Shown: positions 1 to 8,738 of the stretch, in pieces
How positions within the stretch are numbered: the first letter of the stretch is position 1
Layout of the letters: each line of letters begins with the position of its first letter
From: Parvibaculaceae bacterium Mf 1.05b.01
GTDB taxonomy: Bacteria; Pseudomonadota; Alphaproteobacteria; Parvibaculales; Parvibaculaceae
Assembly: GCA_000509225.1 (NCBI GenBank)
Contig: BAOK01000001.1
Coordinates: forward strand, 2,136,245 to 2,200,244
Direction of reading: 5' to 3'
Length of the DNA stretch: 64,000 nt
Notes under the pieces: model-generated
What the model saw: the letters and a program-made list of their open reading frames with translations, nothing else
What the model was told of the DNA's origin: nothing
Database searches by the model: none
Made by a program: the position numbers and the translations under genes

Positions 1-243
1 AACAGTCCCTTTGCGCCCGCCCTCGACCGGATCAAGGACTATATGATCGCAAACGGCAAAAAGGGTTTCCCACCTGAAAAGCTCGGCCGTGCGGTTTGGA
101 AAGCACTGACAGTAGCAAATCCGAAAACACGCTATGCGGTTGTGCCAGGACGCCTGATGAACTGGACCCTTCCGGGCCTGCTTCCCAAACGCACTGTCGA
201 TAAGATGATGGCCGGACGGTTGGGTCTTAAAAAGGAAGACTGA
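1..243 (+). CDS. C-terminal end of a short-chain dehydrogenase/reductase (partial)
   Basis: The frame is open from the first base of the window, so the N-terminal part, including the cofactor site and catalytic residues, lies upstream and cannot be inspected. The last 80 residues have the look of an SDR C-terminus: a helix ending in GRAVWKALTVANPKTRYAVV followed by a basic, leucine-rich tail with LPKRTVDKMM. That 'PKTRY' segment after the substrate-binding region is common in SDRs acting on lipid or steroid-like substrates, but the substrate cannot be told here. It ends at a TGA and is followed by a hairpin on the opposite strand. Family call is fairly safe, specificity unknown. Confidence 0.65.
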   Translation, partial: NSPFAPALDRIKDYMIANGKKGFPPEKLGRAVWKALTVANPKTRYAVVPGRLMNWTLPGLLPKRTVDKMMAGRLGLKKED

Positions 244-290
244 GATCACGCCTGGCGAAACGTCGCCGGTTTTGCTTTGCCCAAAAGAAA

Positions 291-317
291 GCCCCCGGCG
301 AGGGGAGCGCCAGGGGC
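291..317 (-). terminator. Rho-independent terminator of the aminotransferase gene
   Basis: A 10-bp GC-rich stem (gcccccggcg against cgccaggggc, one G-U pair) encloses a 7-base loop. Read on the minus strand the stem is followed by CTTTCTTTT, a U-rich tail, so it should end transcripts coming from the aminotransferase that stops at 486. Read on the plus strand there is no U-run, so it would serve the upstream SDR gene poorly. Confidence 0.6.
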
Positions 318-485
318 TGGGTGGGATCAGGCCTGCAGCGGGAGGGGGGGTGCTGCTTTGTTGGCCGATCGCCGTCTCATGCCAAAGAGATAAGATGGTC
401 CAAGTGATTTACAAGGGTGTTTTGTCTCAATCCGCGTTGAAAATTTGTTTTGCGACAAAATGACACCAAACGTTCTTCCTGGTCT

Positions 486-1844
486 TTAGGAACACGCATC
501 CAACACACGTCTGAACTTCTCAAACATTTCCATAATGTGGTCTTCCGTTGCCATAAGCGGCGGTGAGAAGGCGATGGTGTCCGCCGTCACGCGGATCATC
601 ATGCCTTCCTCATGAAAGGCCCGGCACATGGCGTCATAGCCCCGCTTGCCCGGCAAACCGTCGACAGCAGCTAAATCAAACGCGGCGACTAGACCGATGG
701 TTCTGATGTCGAGCATCAATGGATGGTCTTTGAGTGCATGCGCCGCGTCGGCCATGACCGTTTCGTTTGCTGCTGCCTGTTCAAAAAGACCTTCGTCCCT
801 ATAGAGATCCAAGGTCGCCAGCGCTGCCGCCATGGCCAATGGATGGCCGGAATAGGTGTAGCCATGAAAGAGATCGATTGCGTGGTCTGGTCCGCCGTCG
901 CCCTGGAAACTGTCATAGATCTCTTTCGACACCAGCACACCGCCCATGGGCACTGTGCCGCCTGTGACTCCTTTGGCAAAGGTCATGAGGTCCGGCGTTA
1001 CACCAAACCTTTCGGCCGCAGTCGCGGCGCCGAGGCGGCCGAACGCTGTAATGACCTCATCAAAAATCAGGAGAATGCCGTGGCGGGTACAAATGTCCCG
1101 CAAACGTTTGAGGTATCCTTGCGGCGGCGGCAGCACGCCTGTCGATCCCGCCATAGGTTCCACAATCACCGCGGCGACAGTTGAGGCATCATGGAGTTCG
1201 ACAATCTTCTCAAGCTCGTCAGCTAAATGGGCACCCCATTCCGGCTCGCCTTTGCTGAATGCCTGACGCTCCCGATTATAGGTATGCGGAAGATGATCCA
1301 CACCCGGCAGCAGGGAGCCATAGAATTTTCGGTTCGGCGAAATCCCGCCAACGGAAATGCCCCCAAAACCTGTACCGTGATAGCCGCGTGCGCGACCAAT
1401 AAACCGAGTCCGTGAGGCTTCGCCGTTCAAGCGGTGATAGGCGAGCGCCATTTTGAGTGCGGAGTCCGCTGCTTCCGATCCCGAGTTGCAGAAGAACGCA
1501 TAGTCGAGACCATCCGGTGCCATCGCCGTCAATCGGCTCGCGACCTCGAAAGCCTTCGGATGAGAGAATTGAAAAGTCGGTGCGAAATCCAACTCCGCGG
1601 CCTGCGCCTGGATCGCTTCGACAATCGGCTCTCGACAGTGGCCCGCATTGGAGCACCAGAGCCCCGCGGTCCCGTCCAGAACAGGCGACCCGTCGGGTTT
1701 GAAATAGTGCATATCCTTCGCACGTGAAACGATGCGCGGATCCCGCTTAAAATGCCTGTTGGGCGTAAAGGGGAGCCAGAAAGCTTCCAGGTCATTTGGC
1801 GCCCCGTTCGCCGACTGATTTTCTGTGGTTCCGGCCTCAGCCAT
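486..1844 (-). CDS. omega-amino acid:pyruvate aminotransferase (class III, PLP)
   Basis: A 452-residue class III aminotransferase very like the beta-alanine/omega-amino acid:pyruvate transaminases, which move the amino group from omega-amino acids or amines to pyruvate. The N-terminal LPFTPNRHFK and the DGTAGLWCSNAGH segment are characteristic of that group. GSEAAD near residue 122 binds the cofactor phosphate, FDEVITAFGR (261-270) holds the Asp that contacts the PLP ring nitrogen, and Lys291 in TFAKGVTGG is the Schiff-base lysine. It is divergent from the XRE-cupin regulator at 1968 with a dyad between them, suggesting control of amine or beta-alanine use. Exact substrate range (beta-alanine, putrescine, taurine) is not decided by sequence. 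Confidence 0.88.
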   Translation of the reverse strand: MAEAGTTENQSANGAPNDLEAFWLPFTPNRHFKRDPRIVSRAKDMHYFKPDGSPVLDGTAGLWCSNAGHCREPIVEAIQAQAAELDFAPTFQFSHPKAFEVASRLTAMAPDGLDYAFFCNSGSEAADSALKMALAYHRLNGEASRTRFIGRARGYHGTGFGGISVGGISPNRKFYGSLLPGVDHLPHTYNRERQAFSKGEPEWGAHLADELEKIVELHDASTVAAVIVEPMAGSTGVLPPPQGYLKRLRDICTRHGILLIFDEVITAFGRLGAATAAERFGVTPDLMTFAKGVTGGTVPMGGVLVSKEIYDSFQGDGGPDHAIDLFHGYTYSGHPLAMAAALATLDLYRDEGLFEQAAANETVMADAAHALKDHPLMLDIRTIGLVAAFDLAAVDGLPGKRGYDAMCRAFHEEGMMIRVTADTIAFSPPLMATEDHIMEMFEKFRRVLDACS

Positions 1845-1948
1845 TGCGTGTCCCTCGCCTCAACAGGTGTTTTCTCTCGCTGCAATGGGCCAATTGAACG
1901 CGTTGGACCGCGCCCACGCAACCAAGAGAGCACGTGACAAATGCCGCT

Positions 1949-1966
1949 CGTTTAGTAAATTAAACG
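1949..1966. promoter_or_regulatory. Dyad operator between aminotransferase and XRE-cupin regulator
   Basis: CGTTTA, 6 bases, TAAACG form a perfect inverted repeat ending one base before the ATG at 1968. Its placement in the divergent region fits a site for the XRE-cupin regulator. Because it abuts the start codon and no Shine-Dalgarno sequence is visible, the regulator mRNA may be leaderless or the site may block initiation directly. Confidence 0.5.
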
Positions 1967-1967
1967 A

Positions 1968-2573
1968 ATGACCAAGGATTTTCGTATCGCCCATGGGCAG
2001 GCCCAGGCTGAAACCAAGACAGAAGCGCCGGATATTGGACGGCGGCTTCGTGACCTTCGCAAGATGTATGGCTTTTCTCAGCGGGAGCTGGCCAAACGCG
2101 CCGGCGTCACCAATGGCACAATTTCGCTGATTGAGCAGGAGCGGATCAGCCCGTCGATTGGCTCCATGAAAAAGGTGTTGGATGGGTTTCCCATCAGCAT
2201 GACTGATTTTCTGACCCTCGACATGCAGCCCAATCGGCAGATCTTTTATGGTGAAAAAGATCAGAAGGAGATCGCAGGCGGCGATCCGATTTCCTTCAAG
2301 CTTTTGGGCAAGGATACGCGCAACCGCGCGATCCAGATGATGCACGAGAAATATCAGCCCGGCGCTGACACCGGAGAAGAGATGCTCGCTCATTCTGGAG
2401 AGGAATGCGGCATCGTGATTTCCGGCGAAATTGTTCTGACCGTTGGTGGAGAAACCCGCCTGCTGCAGCCTGGCGAAGCCTATTATTTTGACAGCCGCCT
2501 GCCCCATCGCTTCCGTAATCTGGGCAAAGAAGAATGCGTCATTGTATCTTCCTGCACCCCACCGTCTTTTTAG
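1968..2573 (+). CDS. XRE-family regulator with C-terminal cupin (PuuR-like)
   Basis: A 201-residue regulator. Residues ~24-78 form an XRE helix-turn-helix (RLRDLRKMYGFSQRELAKRA, then TNGTISLIEQ), and residues ~120-195 form a cupin beta-barrel (GEECGIVISGEIVLTVGG, LQPGEAYYFDSRLPHRFRN) expected to bind a small effector. The architecture is that of PuuR, the repressor of putrescine catabolism. Its position, divergent from an omega-aminotransferase and just before a lyase and a thioesterase on the same strand, suggests it controls both sides in response to an amine or amino-acid metabolite; that is inference. No clear ribosome-binding site precedes the chosen ATG, and the next in-frame ATG is inside the HTH, so this start is preferred. 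Confidence 0.85.
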   Translation: MTKDFRIAHGQAQAETKTEAPDIGRRLRDLRKMYGFSQRELAKRAGVTNGTISLIEQERISPSIGSMKKVLDGFPISMTDFLTLDMQPNRQIFYGEKDQKEIAGGDPISFKLLGKDTRNRAIQMMHEKYQPGADTGEEMLAHSGEECGIVISGEIVLTVGGETRLLQPGEAYYFDSRLPHRFRNLGKEECVIVSSCTPPSF

Positions 2574-2636
2574 AGGCGTGTTTCCGGACGTAAAACCTCA
2601 CAACATTTTTACTGGAAACACTCTGGAAGTAACTTC

Positions 2637-3515
2637 ATGCCAAATGCACCTCACTCACTCACCACTCTGCTAGACGCACCAGAGATCATTCTTGCTCCCG
2701 GGGCCTATGACGCGCTTTCGGCGAAACTGGCTGCGCAGGCCGGCGCCAAGGCTGTCTATATGACCGGCTTTGGTGTCGCTGGCTCCACGCTGGGTGTGCC
2801 TGACATCGGCCTCATGAGTGCCACTGAAATGGCAGACCGAGCGCGCGCACTGGCGGGTGCCGCTGCGCCGGTGCCTGTCTTCGCCGATGGGGACAATGGC
2901 CATGGCGGTCCGCTCAATGCAGCGCGCCTCACCCGCCTTTATGAGCAAGCGGGTGTCGCCTGCATTCAACTGGAAGATCAGGTCTTTCCCAAACGATGCG
3001 GGCATATGGAGAACAAAGAGATTGTGCCTATGAAAGACGCCGCCGCAAAAATTCGCGCGGCTGTGGAGGCGCGGAACAATCCGGACTTCAAAGTGATGGC
3101 GCGAACGGATGCGCGGGCAACGGACGGGTTTGATGAAGCGCTCAGACGCGGAGAAGCCTTCCTCAAAGCAGGCGCTGACATTCTCTTCATCGAAGCGCCG
3201 CGTTCCATGGAAGAGTTGGAAACAGTGGTGTCCACATTTAGAGGCACGCCCCTTGTGGCGAACATGGTGGAAGACGGCAAGACACCCTACCTCGATGGCC
3301 CAACCCTCCAAGAGATGGGCTACAAGATTGCGATCTTCCCCGTCTCGGCGCTTCTCTCCGTCACTGAGCGATTGCAGACTCTCTATGCGGACATGCTGGC
3401 TGCGAACAAGCTCCCCATCGATACGCCGCGCGTGACGTTTCAAAAATACAATGAAGTGATCGGGTTGGGCGACATGCTGGCCGAAGCTGCTGCCCTTGAA
3501 GGAAAAGATGCGTAA
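2637..3515 (+). CDS. Isocitrate lyase/PEP mutase family C-C lyase
   Basis: A 292-residue (beta/alpha)8-barrel enzyme of the PEP mutase/2-methylisocitrate lyase superfamily. The metal-binding segment FADGDNGHG (82-90) and the KRCGH loop (119-123), the flexible catalytic gate with its Cys, are both present, favouring lyase activity over PEP mutase. Candidates are 2-methylisocitrate lyase, oxaloacetate decarboxylase or a dimethylmalate-type lyase; no prpC or prpD lies nearby, which argues against a standard methylcitrate role. It follows the XRE-cupin gene by 63 bases and its stop overlaps the next start by one base, so the three probably form one transcript. Confidence 0.82.
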   Translation: MPNAPHSLTTLLDAPEIILAPGAYDALSAKLAAQAGAKAVYMTGFGVAGSTLGVPDIGLMSATEMADRARALAGAAAPVPVFADGDNGHGGPLNAARLTRLYEQAGVACIQLEDQVFPKRCGHMENKEIVPMKDAAAKIRAAVEARNNPDFKVMARTDARATDGFDEALRRGEAFLKAGADILFIEAPRSMEELETVVSTFRGTPLVANMVEDGKTPYLDGPTLQEMGYKIAIFPVSALLSVTERLQTLYADMLAANKLPIDTPRVTFQKYNEVIGLGDMLAEAAALEGKDA

Positions 3516-3943
3516 TGCCCAGTTGGAAGAATATACTCGACCGCATTCTGGATCAGGACATAGAGAAAGCCCCTCCTCATGTTCATGCATTGAAACTCTA
3601 TGACGGCAAGCTCACGGAAATTGGCGAGGGTCGGATCACCTATGAGTGGCCGGTGAACCCGGAATTCATGAATCCACAAGCGGTGTTTGGCGGTTATCTT
3701 GCGACCCTTGCGGACCAGACCTGTTCCTTTGCCTTGATGACTTTGCTTAAAGACGATCAGAACTTCACGACCGTCGATCTCAACCTTCACTATTTCCGGC
3801 CTGTGACCGGCGGCACGCTGACATGTGTCGGTGAGGTGGTGAACGTGTCAAAAACACAAGCCTACGTGGAAGCCACCTTCACCAATGATGATGGCAAGAT
3901 CGCGCTCAAAGCGCGGGCCGTGGAACGATTGCTGAAGGCCTGA
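3515..3943 (+). CDS. PaaI-family hotdog-fold thioesterase
   Basis: A 142-residue single hotdog domain of the PaaI/YdiI group, which hydrolyses acyl- or aryl-CoA thioesters in the cytoplasm. NPQAVFGGYLATLADQTCSF is the expected HGG-like active-site region: the long helix with an Asp (LADQ) is present, but Asn-Pro-Gln-Ala-Val-Phe-Gly-Gly replaces the usual His-Gly-Gly. The ATG shares its A with the TAA of the lyase gene, a sign of translational coupling, so the enzyme probably acts on a CoA ester linked to that lyase. Substrate unknown. Confidence 0.78.
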   Translation: MPSWKNILDRILDQDIEKAPPHVHALKLYDGKLTEIGEGRITYEWPVNPEFMNPQAVFGGYLATLADQTCSFALMTLLKDDQNFTTVDLNLHYFRPVTGGTLTCVGEVVNVSKTQAYVEATFTNDDGKIALKARAVERLLKA

Positions 3944-3946
3944 GCG

Positions 3947-5098
3947 TCAATACATGAACATCGGCTTGCCGAGAATCTGGTCTACACGGGGCCGGTAAGT
4001 TTCCGTGTCGTAGAAGGCGTCAATGTCAACGCGCTTCTCACCTTGAATGCAGGTATCGCCAGGAACGGTCGTGTATTTTCCGTCCTGCAGCGCCATCATG
4101 AGGCCGTGCTGCCCTTGCGCCAGCAGCTGAACCGCCATGGTGCCATAGGAGCGCGAAACCATCTGGTCGAGCGCATCCGGCGCACCCGCGCGCATGATGT
4201 ATCCCAGGTTCTGCGAAATGATATTGATGCCGGTGATGCGCTTAATCTCGTCACCGAGCATCTGGCCAATGCCGCCGAGCTTGCGATGCCCATAGGCATC
4301 CGCCTCACCCCGTTCAATGATTTCGCCCCCTTCCATCTGGGCGCCTTCAGACACACAGACCATGGCGTAGTTGGATGGGTTTGCGGCCCGGTCCGCGGCC
4401 AGCATTTCAGCCACGCGGTTTACATCAAATGGGACTTCGGCAATCAGTACCCGGTCAGCGTCTGCCAACGCGCCGGACATGAGAGCCGTTTCGCCGGAAT
4501 TTCGGCCGAAGAGTTCAACAACGGCAATGCGTTCATGAGAGCCGGTCGACGTGCGAAGCCCTGTAATAGCGTCAATGGAGCGGGTGACGGCGGTAGAAAA
4601 GCCAATGCAATAGTCTGTCCCGAAAACATCATTGTCCATGGTCTTTGGGATCGACATGGTTTTCATGCCCTCCTGATAGAGCCGCGCGCCATAGGAGAGT
4701 GTGTCATCACCGCCGATGGGAATGAGCGCATCAATGCCCACGCTTTCCATCACGCGCAGGACATGAGCCGTGCAATCGTATGTGCCATCCTCGTTCAGGG
4801 TAGCGTCTTTAACGAAGGATGGAACATCTTCCTTCTTTACCTTGCTCGGCTTCGTACGCGAGGTATGGAGGACCGTCCCGCCTGTCCGGTCGATCTTGCG
4901 AACACGGGACCGGTCTAACGGCATGAGCAGATGATCGGACCCGGCCTTATCATCCGGGTTGTAGTTGAGGGGACCCGCCCAACCGCGACGAAAGCCGACC
5001 ATCTCCCAGCCGAGTGTCTCAGCGGCCCTCGTTGCCGCTTTGATGCACGGGTTCAGTCCCGGCACATCGCCACCACCTGTCAAAATTCCTATGCGCAT
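3947..5098 (-). CDS. pfp: Pyrophosphate-dependent 6-phosphofructokinase
   Basis: A 383-residue phosphofructokinase phosphorylating fructose 6-phosphate. The nucleotide site starts with [13 protein letters not shown] at residues 4-16. Two positions decide the phosphoryl donor in this family: the GGDD motif (129-132) has Asp where ATP enzymes have Gly, and PKTMDND (151-157) has Lys where ATP enzymes have Gly. Both are the PPi form, so the reaction is likely reversible and able to serve glycolysis and gluconeogenesis. It is convergent with the thioesterase gene, three bases apart. Being single and monocistronic, it may be the cell's only PFK, but that cannot be seen from this window. Confidence 0.87.
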   Translation of the reverse strand: MRIGILTGGGDVPGLNPCIKAATRAAETLGWEMVGFRRGWAGPLNYNPDDKAGSDHLLMPLDRSRVRKIDRTGGTVLHTSRTKPSKVKKEDVPSFVKDATLNEDGTYDCTAHVLRVMESVGIDALIPIGGDDTLSYGARLYQEGMKTMSIPKTMDNDVFGTDYCIGFSTAVTRSIDAITGLRTSTGSHERIAVVELFGRNSGETALMSGALADADRVLIAEVPFDVNRVAEMLAADRAANPSNYAMVCVSEGAQMEGGEIIERGEADAYGHRKLGGIGQMLGDEIKRITGINIISQNLGYIMRAGAPDALDQMVSRSYGTMAVQLLAQGQHGLMMALQDGKYTTVPGDTCIQGEKRVDIDAFYDTETYRPRVDQILGKPMFMY

Positions 5099-5173
5099 GA
5101 GATGTCTCCCCTAGATCGGCTTTTGGTCTCTCGATTAGGCCTCAGACGCGCCCTCAAATCAAACCACAAACAC

Positions 5174-5791
5174 TCAAAGACCATGTGCCAGGAGGGCATT
5201 TTCGAAGGTTTCCATTCCTGTCCAGATATACCCCTGCCAGCCACGCTCCCGCGCTGCCAAAACATTGCGCTCCTGATCGTCGAAAAAAAGAAGATGGGGC
5301 CCATCAAAGCCGGTGCGGTTTTCAACTGTTGCAAAAAAATCGGCGTCGGGTTTTGCATGTCCAATATCAGCGGAATAATGAATCGCATCAAAGTGATGTT
5401 CGAGTTCCAACCCATGCCAAAGGTAGTCCGCTCGCCGATGCTCCTGGTTTGTCGCAAGGTTGAGCCCCAGATTGGACCGAGATCTCAGTGTTTCCAGCTC
5501 GGCAAGAAGGTTGTGTTCCAACTTTGAATCCTGGCGGAACCAATAGTCCAGCATGTCGTCGACGCTCAAATGAGGCGCGATGTCGGCCAGCGTCTTTGCC
5601 AGAGGCTCTTCAATGCGCTGCCTGCCACACACAATCTCCGCCCATTGCTCTGTGAAAAAGGCCCGCTGGAAGAGTTCCGGGTCGAGGCCTAAGTCTTTGT
5701 CCATATCGGCATGCCACCAGCCGCCCTTGTCTTTGTGGCCGTTGACCAGTACGCCATCGACATCAAAGACCAGGGCACGAATATTATTCAT
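5174..5791 (-). CDS. HAD-superfamily hydrolase
   Basis: A 205-residue haloacid dehalogenase-type phosphatase. Motif I is FDVDGVLV (residues 9-16) with the nucleophile and acid/base Asp pair, motif II is probably the Thr in NLATNQ, motif III Lys lies in GHAKPDADFF, and motif IV is FFDDQERN. An alpha-helical cap follows motif I, as in phosphoglycolate-phosphatase-like members. Its start overlaps the stop of the D-threonine-aldolase-like gene by four bases (ATGA), so the two are co-translated. The substrate is not evident; a phosphorylated sugar or amino-acid derivative is plausible. Confidence 0.82.
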   Translation of the reverse strand: MNNIRALVFDVDGVLVNGHKDKGGWWHADMDKDLGLDPELFQRAFFTEQWAEIVCGRQRIEEPLAKTLADIAPHLSVDDMLDYWFRQDSKLEHNLLAELETLRSRSNLGLNLATNQEHRRADYLWHGLELEHHFDAIHYSADIGHAKPDADFFATVENRTGFDGPHLLFFDDQERNVLAARERGWQGYIWTGMETFENALLAHGL

Positions 5792-6933
5792 GCAGATCGG
5801 CCCCTGGCTTCGATCGGCCAGATATCGACCAGCATGTCATCCTCCAGCACATGATAGGCGTCATAGAGATTGACCGTGGGGTCGCAATGGGGGGTCACGG
5901 CGGTGAGGGTCGTGCCGAGCGCCAGTTTTTCATTGGCGCTGGAAAGCATGATGCCGCCCTGCTCATCGCCAAAGAAAAAATACTTTGCGTCATCAGGCGC
6001 GCCGTCACTCAGCACCGGGGGTTCCGCATCGGTTGAAAAGCTTTTGAACCCCGCATCGGTCGTCGCAAGTTTGGGTGTGTTGTTGGAGACGACACTCATC
6101 TGCACATGAAGCGATGTCTGAAAGGCATCGCCAAGTGAACGCCCATCCGGGCCATCCACATCATTATACTGCTTGTCCATGAAGACGTAGGAGCCGCCCT
6201 GCAGCTCAGTCAGCACATTTGCTTCCACATCAATGTCGAATGTGCCCGTGCCCCCGCCCGACAGAATGGCACACGCGATGCTGTCTGCTTCGAGCCGATC
6301 GCGCATGTCGCCCAGCATTTTCATGACGGCGAGGGATTTCTCGCGGCGCTCAGCAAAACCCTCAATATGCATCAGGTGACCGGCATAGGCCTGCAGACCC
6401 TTGAAATGAAGATGCGGGCTTTCTTCCATCTGTCTGGCAAGAGCATGAGCCTCGTCACCTGGCGCAATGCCGGTGCGGTGCAGCCCCACATCCAAGTCCA
6501 TCAATACCTGCAAGGGCTTGCCTGCGGCTTCTGCAGCGGCGGCAAGTGCCGTTGCATTTTCCGGATTATCGATGGCCACTATGAGATCATCAAGCTTTGC
6601 ATTCAGCGCCATGAGGCGTTCGATGGCGAACGGCGTGACGACGGGCGAGGTCAAGAGAACGCCGTCAATGCCCTCAGCGCCCAGCGCTTCCGCCTCGCCC
6701 AGCTTCGCGCAACAGACTCCGAGCGCTCCAGCGGCGATCTGACGGCGGGCGATTTCCGCGCATTTATGGGTCTTAGCGTGCGGACGCAAGTTCAACCCAT
6801 GTTTGGCACAATGAGCGGCCATCGCAGCGACGTTCGCTTCGAAGGCGGGAAGGTCAATCACCAGAGCCGGGGTCGCCATGCGGGTTCTGCTGCCAGGAAC
6901 CCCGACCAAAGGTGTATTAATAAAATCAGACAA
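5788..6933 (-). CDS. D-threonine aldolase/D-serine dehydratase-like PLP enzyme
   Basis: A 381-residue fold-type III PLP enzyme of the DSD1/D-threonine aldolase group, which cleaves D-beta-hydroxy amino acids to glycine plus an aldehyde or dehydrates D-serine. LRPHAKTHK near residue 55 carries the PLP lysine, the glycine-rich SGGGTGT binds the cofactor phosphate, and PHCDPTVNLYD near the C-terminus has the His and Asp that hold the divalent metal. It is the first gene of a two-gene operon with the HAD hydrolase. Aldolase versus dehydratase activity cannot be separated by inspection. Confidence 0.82.
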   Translation of the reverse strand: MSDFINTPLVGVPGSRTRMATPALVIDLPAFEANVAAMAAHCAKHGLNLRPHAKTHKCAEIARRQIAAGALGVCCAKLGEAEALGAEGIDGVLLTSPVVTPFAIERLMALNAKLDDLIVAIDNPENATALAAAAEAAGKPLQVLMDLDVGLHRTGIAPGDEAHALARQMEESPHLHFKGLQAYAGHLMHIEGFAERREKSLAVMKMLGDMRDRLEADSIACAILSGGGTGTFDIDVEANVLTELQGGSYVFMDKQYNDVDGPDGRSLGDAFQTSLHVQMSVVSNNTPKLATTDAGFKSFSTDAEPPVLSDGAPDDAKYFFFGDEQGGIMLSSANEKLALGTTLTAVTPHCDPTVNLYDAYHVLEDDMLVDIWPIEARGRSA

Positions 6934-7030
6934 ACTTATCCCCTCCCTTGTTAAGCCGTGCGATCCTATCGGCTTTCGGGCTTGCTACAAGGTTGGCACC
7001 CAAAAATGATGCTGATCGACGGAGAAAAAG

Positions 7031-8557
7031 ATGCGTTTGTTGACCACATTGGGGATCGTGTTGATTGCCAACCTTCTGGCAGCGCTGCCTGCTGCTGCAG
7101 AATTTCGTGCGGGATTTGGATCGCGCGTCGTCACGCCACAAAATTTCGAGAGCTGGACAGATGCGGATGGGGATGCCCAGTACAGCCCTGATATCGACAC
7201 GTTCAATGACGCTAACGGGAATGGCGTGTTTGACGCGGCCTGGATGGCCGGATTCCAGAATGGGCGCGCCGCGAATAATGTCCATGATGATCTGATGGCC
7301 GTCGCCGCCGTCTTTGATGATGGCGAAACACGGATCGGGATTGTGACTGCAGATGTGGTGGGCTTGATGGCAAACTTCGTTGCGTCAGTTCGCACAGCGG
7401 TCCCGCCTGAACTTGAGCTCGACTATGTGCTTGTCCACGCCACCCACAATCACGAAGGACCGGATACACAGGGTCTATGGGGTGCCGCTGATTTTGAAAG
7501 TGGCGTGAGCGAAGCCTATATGGCGCTGCTCAAGGCGGAGATGGTGGGCGCTTTGGAAGATTCTGTCGCCGCACTGGAACCCGCGCGCCTCAGCATGGCG
7601 ACGATTGACGGCTATGACGCCGCCCTTGGCACCATGGACACGCGCAAGCCGCTAATCCTTGATCCGGGCATCCGGGTTTTGATGCTCAAACGCCCAAGTA
7701 GCGATGAGGGGAATGACAGTGTCATCGGCACGCTCGTTAATTACGGCATGCATGTGGAGCTTGCCTGGGACAAAAATCTCTCCTTCACCGCGGACCTTGC
7801 TGGGTATCTTCGGCGCGGGCTGTCTGCGGGACTTGAGTATGACGGTGAGATTGTGCGACCGGGCATTGGGGGAACCACGCTGTGGCTCACGGGGAATATT
7901 GGCGGCCTGGCGACGGTCTTACCCGGCGAAGCGGTGACTGACCCCTGGACCCAAGAAGAGATCACAGAGTCAGGGCACGCAAAGGCACGTGCTTTCGGAT
8001 ACGGAGTTGCGACTGCTGTCCTCGACACAGTTCTCACGCCCGACGGATTTTACGAAGACCCCGCCCCGACCCTTCAGGTGGCGGCGCGATCTGTTGACGT
8101 GCCGCTTGCCAATTATCCGCTTGCAGCGGCCTCGCTTCTGGGTCTGCTGGATCGGGATTTCGACGTGGGGCTACTTCCACCTCAGCTTACAACAGAGACT
8201 GAGGTGGCGCTTTTGAAAATCGGTCAAGCGCGGGTCGCGGCCATCCCCGGTGAGCTCTATCCAGAGATCGCGGTCGGCGGGATCGAAAACCCATCCGGCG
8301 CAGACTATGAGATGGCGCCCATCGAAGTGCCGCCCTTCCGGCCAGCCATGCAAGGCCGCGTGAATCTCATGGTCAATCTGGCGAACGACGCGATCGGCTA
8401 CATCATTCCCAAAAGTGAGTGGGACAACGAGGCGCCCTGGATCTACGACTATGAGGAGGAAACCTATGGAGAGGTCGTCTCCGTTGGCCCAGATGGCGCA
8501 CCTTCGGTCCATGGAGCGCTCCTGCCGCTTTTGCAGGCGGACGGCGATACTCCCTGA
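7031..8557 (+). CDS. Secreted neutral ceramidase-like hydrolase
   Basis: A 508-residue protein with a clear Sec signal peptide (hydrophobic core about 5-20, cleavage after AAA-E near 23). The mature part resembles the N-terminal catalytic domain of neutral/alkaline ceramidases: HATHNHEGPDTQG in place of the family's ATHTHSGP zinc segment, a second His region NYGMHVELAWDKNLSFTADL, and PGELYPEI near the end. Ceramidases of this fold cleave the amide bond of ceramide outside the cytoplasm. The DANGNGVFD and TDADGDAQYSPD stretches look like calcium-binding loops. The canonical ceramidase Ser motif is not obvious, so the substrate may differ. It is transcribed alone, divergent from the aldolase operon. 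Confidence 0.62.
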   Translation: MRLLTTLGIVLIANLLAALPAAAEFRAGFGSRVVTPQNFESWTDADGDAQYSPDIDTFNDANGNGVFDAAWMAGFQNGRAANNVHDDLMAVAAVFDDGETRIGIVTADVVGLMANFVASVRTAVPPELELDYVLVHATHNHEGPDTQGLWGAADFESGVSEAYMALLKAEMVGALEDSVAALEPARLSMATIDGYDAALGTMDTRKPLILDPGIRVLMLKRPSSDEGNDSVIGTLVNYGMHVELAWDKNLSFTADLAGYLRRGLSAGLEYDGEIVRPGIGGTTLWLTGNIGGLATVLPGEAVTDPWTQEEITESGHAKARAFGYGVATAVLDTVLTPDGFYEDPAPTLQVAARSVDVPLANYPLAAASLLGLLDRDFDVGLLPPQLTTETEVALLKIGQARVAAIPGELYPEIAVGGIENPSGADYEMAPIEVPPFRPAMQGRVNLMVNLANDAIGYIIPKSEWDNEAPWIYDYEEETYGEVVSVGPDGAPSVHGALLPLLQADGDTP

Positions 8558-8612
8558 CGTGACAGACTCGTAAAAAGCTGAATCATTTCCGTCTCTTAGC
8601 GCCCTCCCGGTC

Positions 8613-8641
8613 TTGACAGGAAAGTCCAGACTCCCTATCTC
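8613..8641 (+). promoter_or_regulatory. groESL promoter (sigma-70/32-like)
   Basis: TTGACA at 8613-8618, preceded by TC, and TATCTC at 8636-8641, separated by 17 bases. The CIRCE element begins 13 bases further down, overlapping the expected start of transcription and the early leader, the normal arrangement for HrcA-repressed groESL. Confidence 0.6.
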
Positions 8642-8653
8642 TGCCCCACGCTT

Positions 8654-8680
8654 TTGGCACTCATCAAACTCGAGTGCTAA
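8654..8680 (+). promoter_or_regulatory. CIRCE element (HrcA operator) of groESL
   Basis: TTGGCACTC, nine bases, GAGTGCTAA. This matches the consensus TTAGCACTC-N9-GAGTGCTAA with one change in the left arm. CIRCE is bound by the HrcA repressor and gives heat-inducible groESL expression. hrcA itself is not in the window. Confidence 0.93.
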
Positions 8681-8738
8681 CAGCCATTGAAATCTGAGAG
8701 AATTCCTGCACTTTTGCAGGCTTCAAGGGAGATATCTC

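Noticed and set aside
272-463. 63-codon open frame after the first gene
   Set aside because: It runs through a terminator hairpin, has no ribosome-binding site and is Gly/Arg-rich by composition.
4043-4918. Long open frame opposite the phosphofructokinase gene
   Set aside because: It is the antisense shadow of a well-conserved gene, with no family features of its own.
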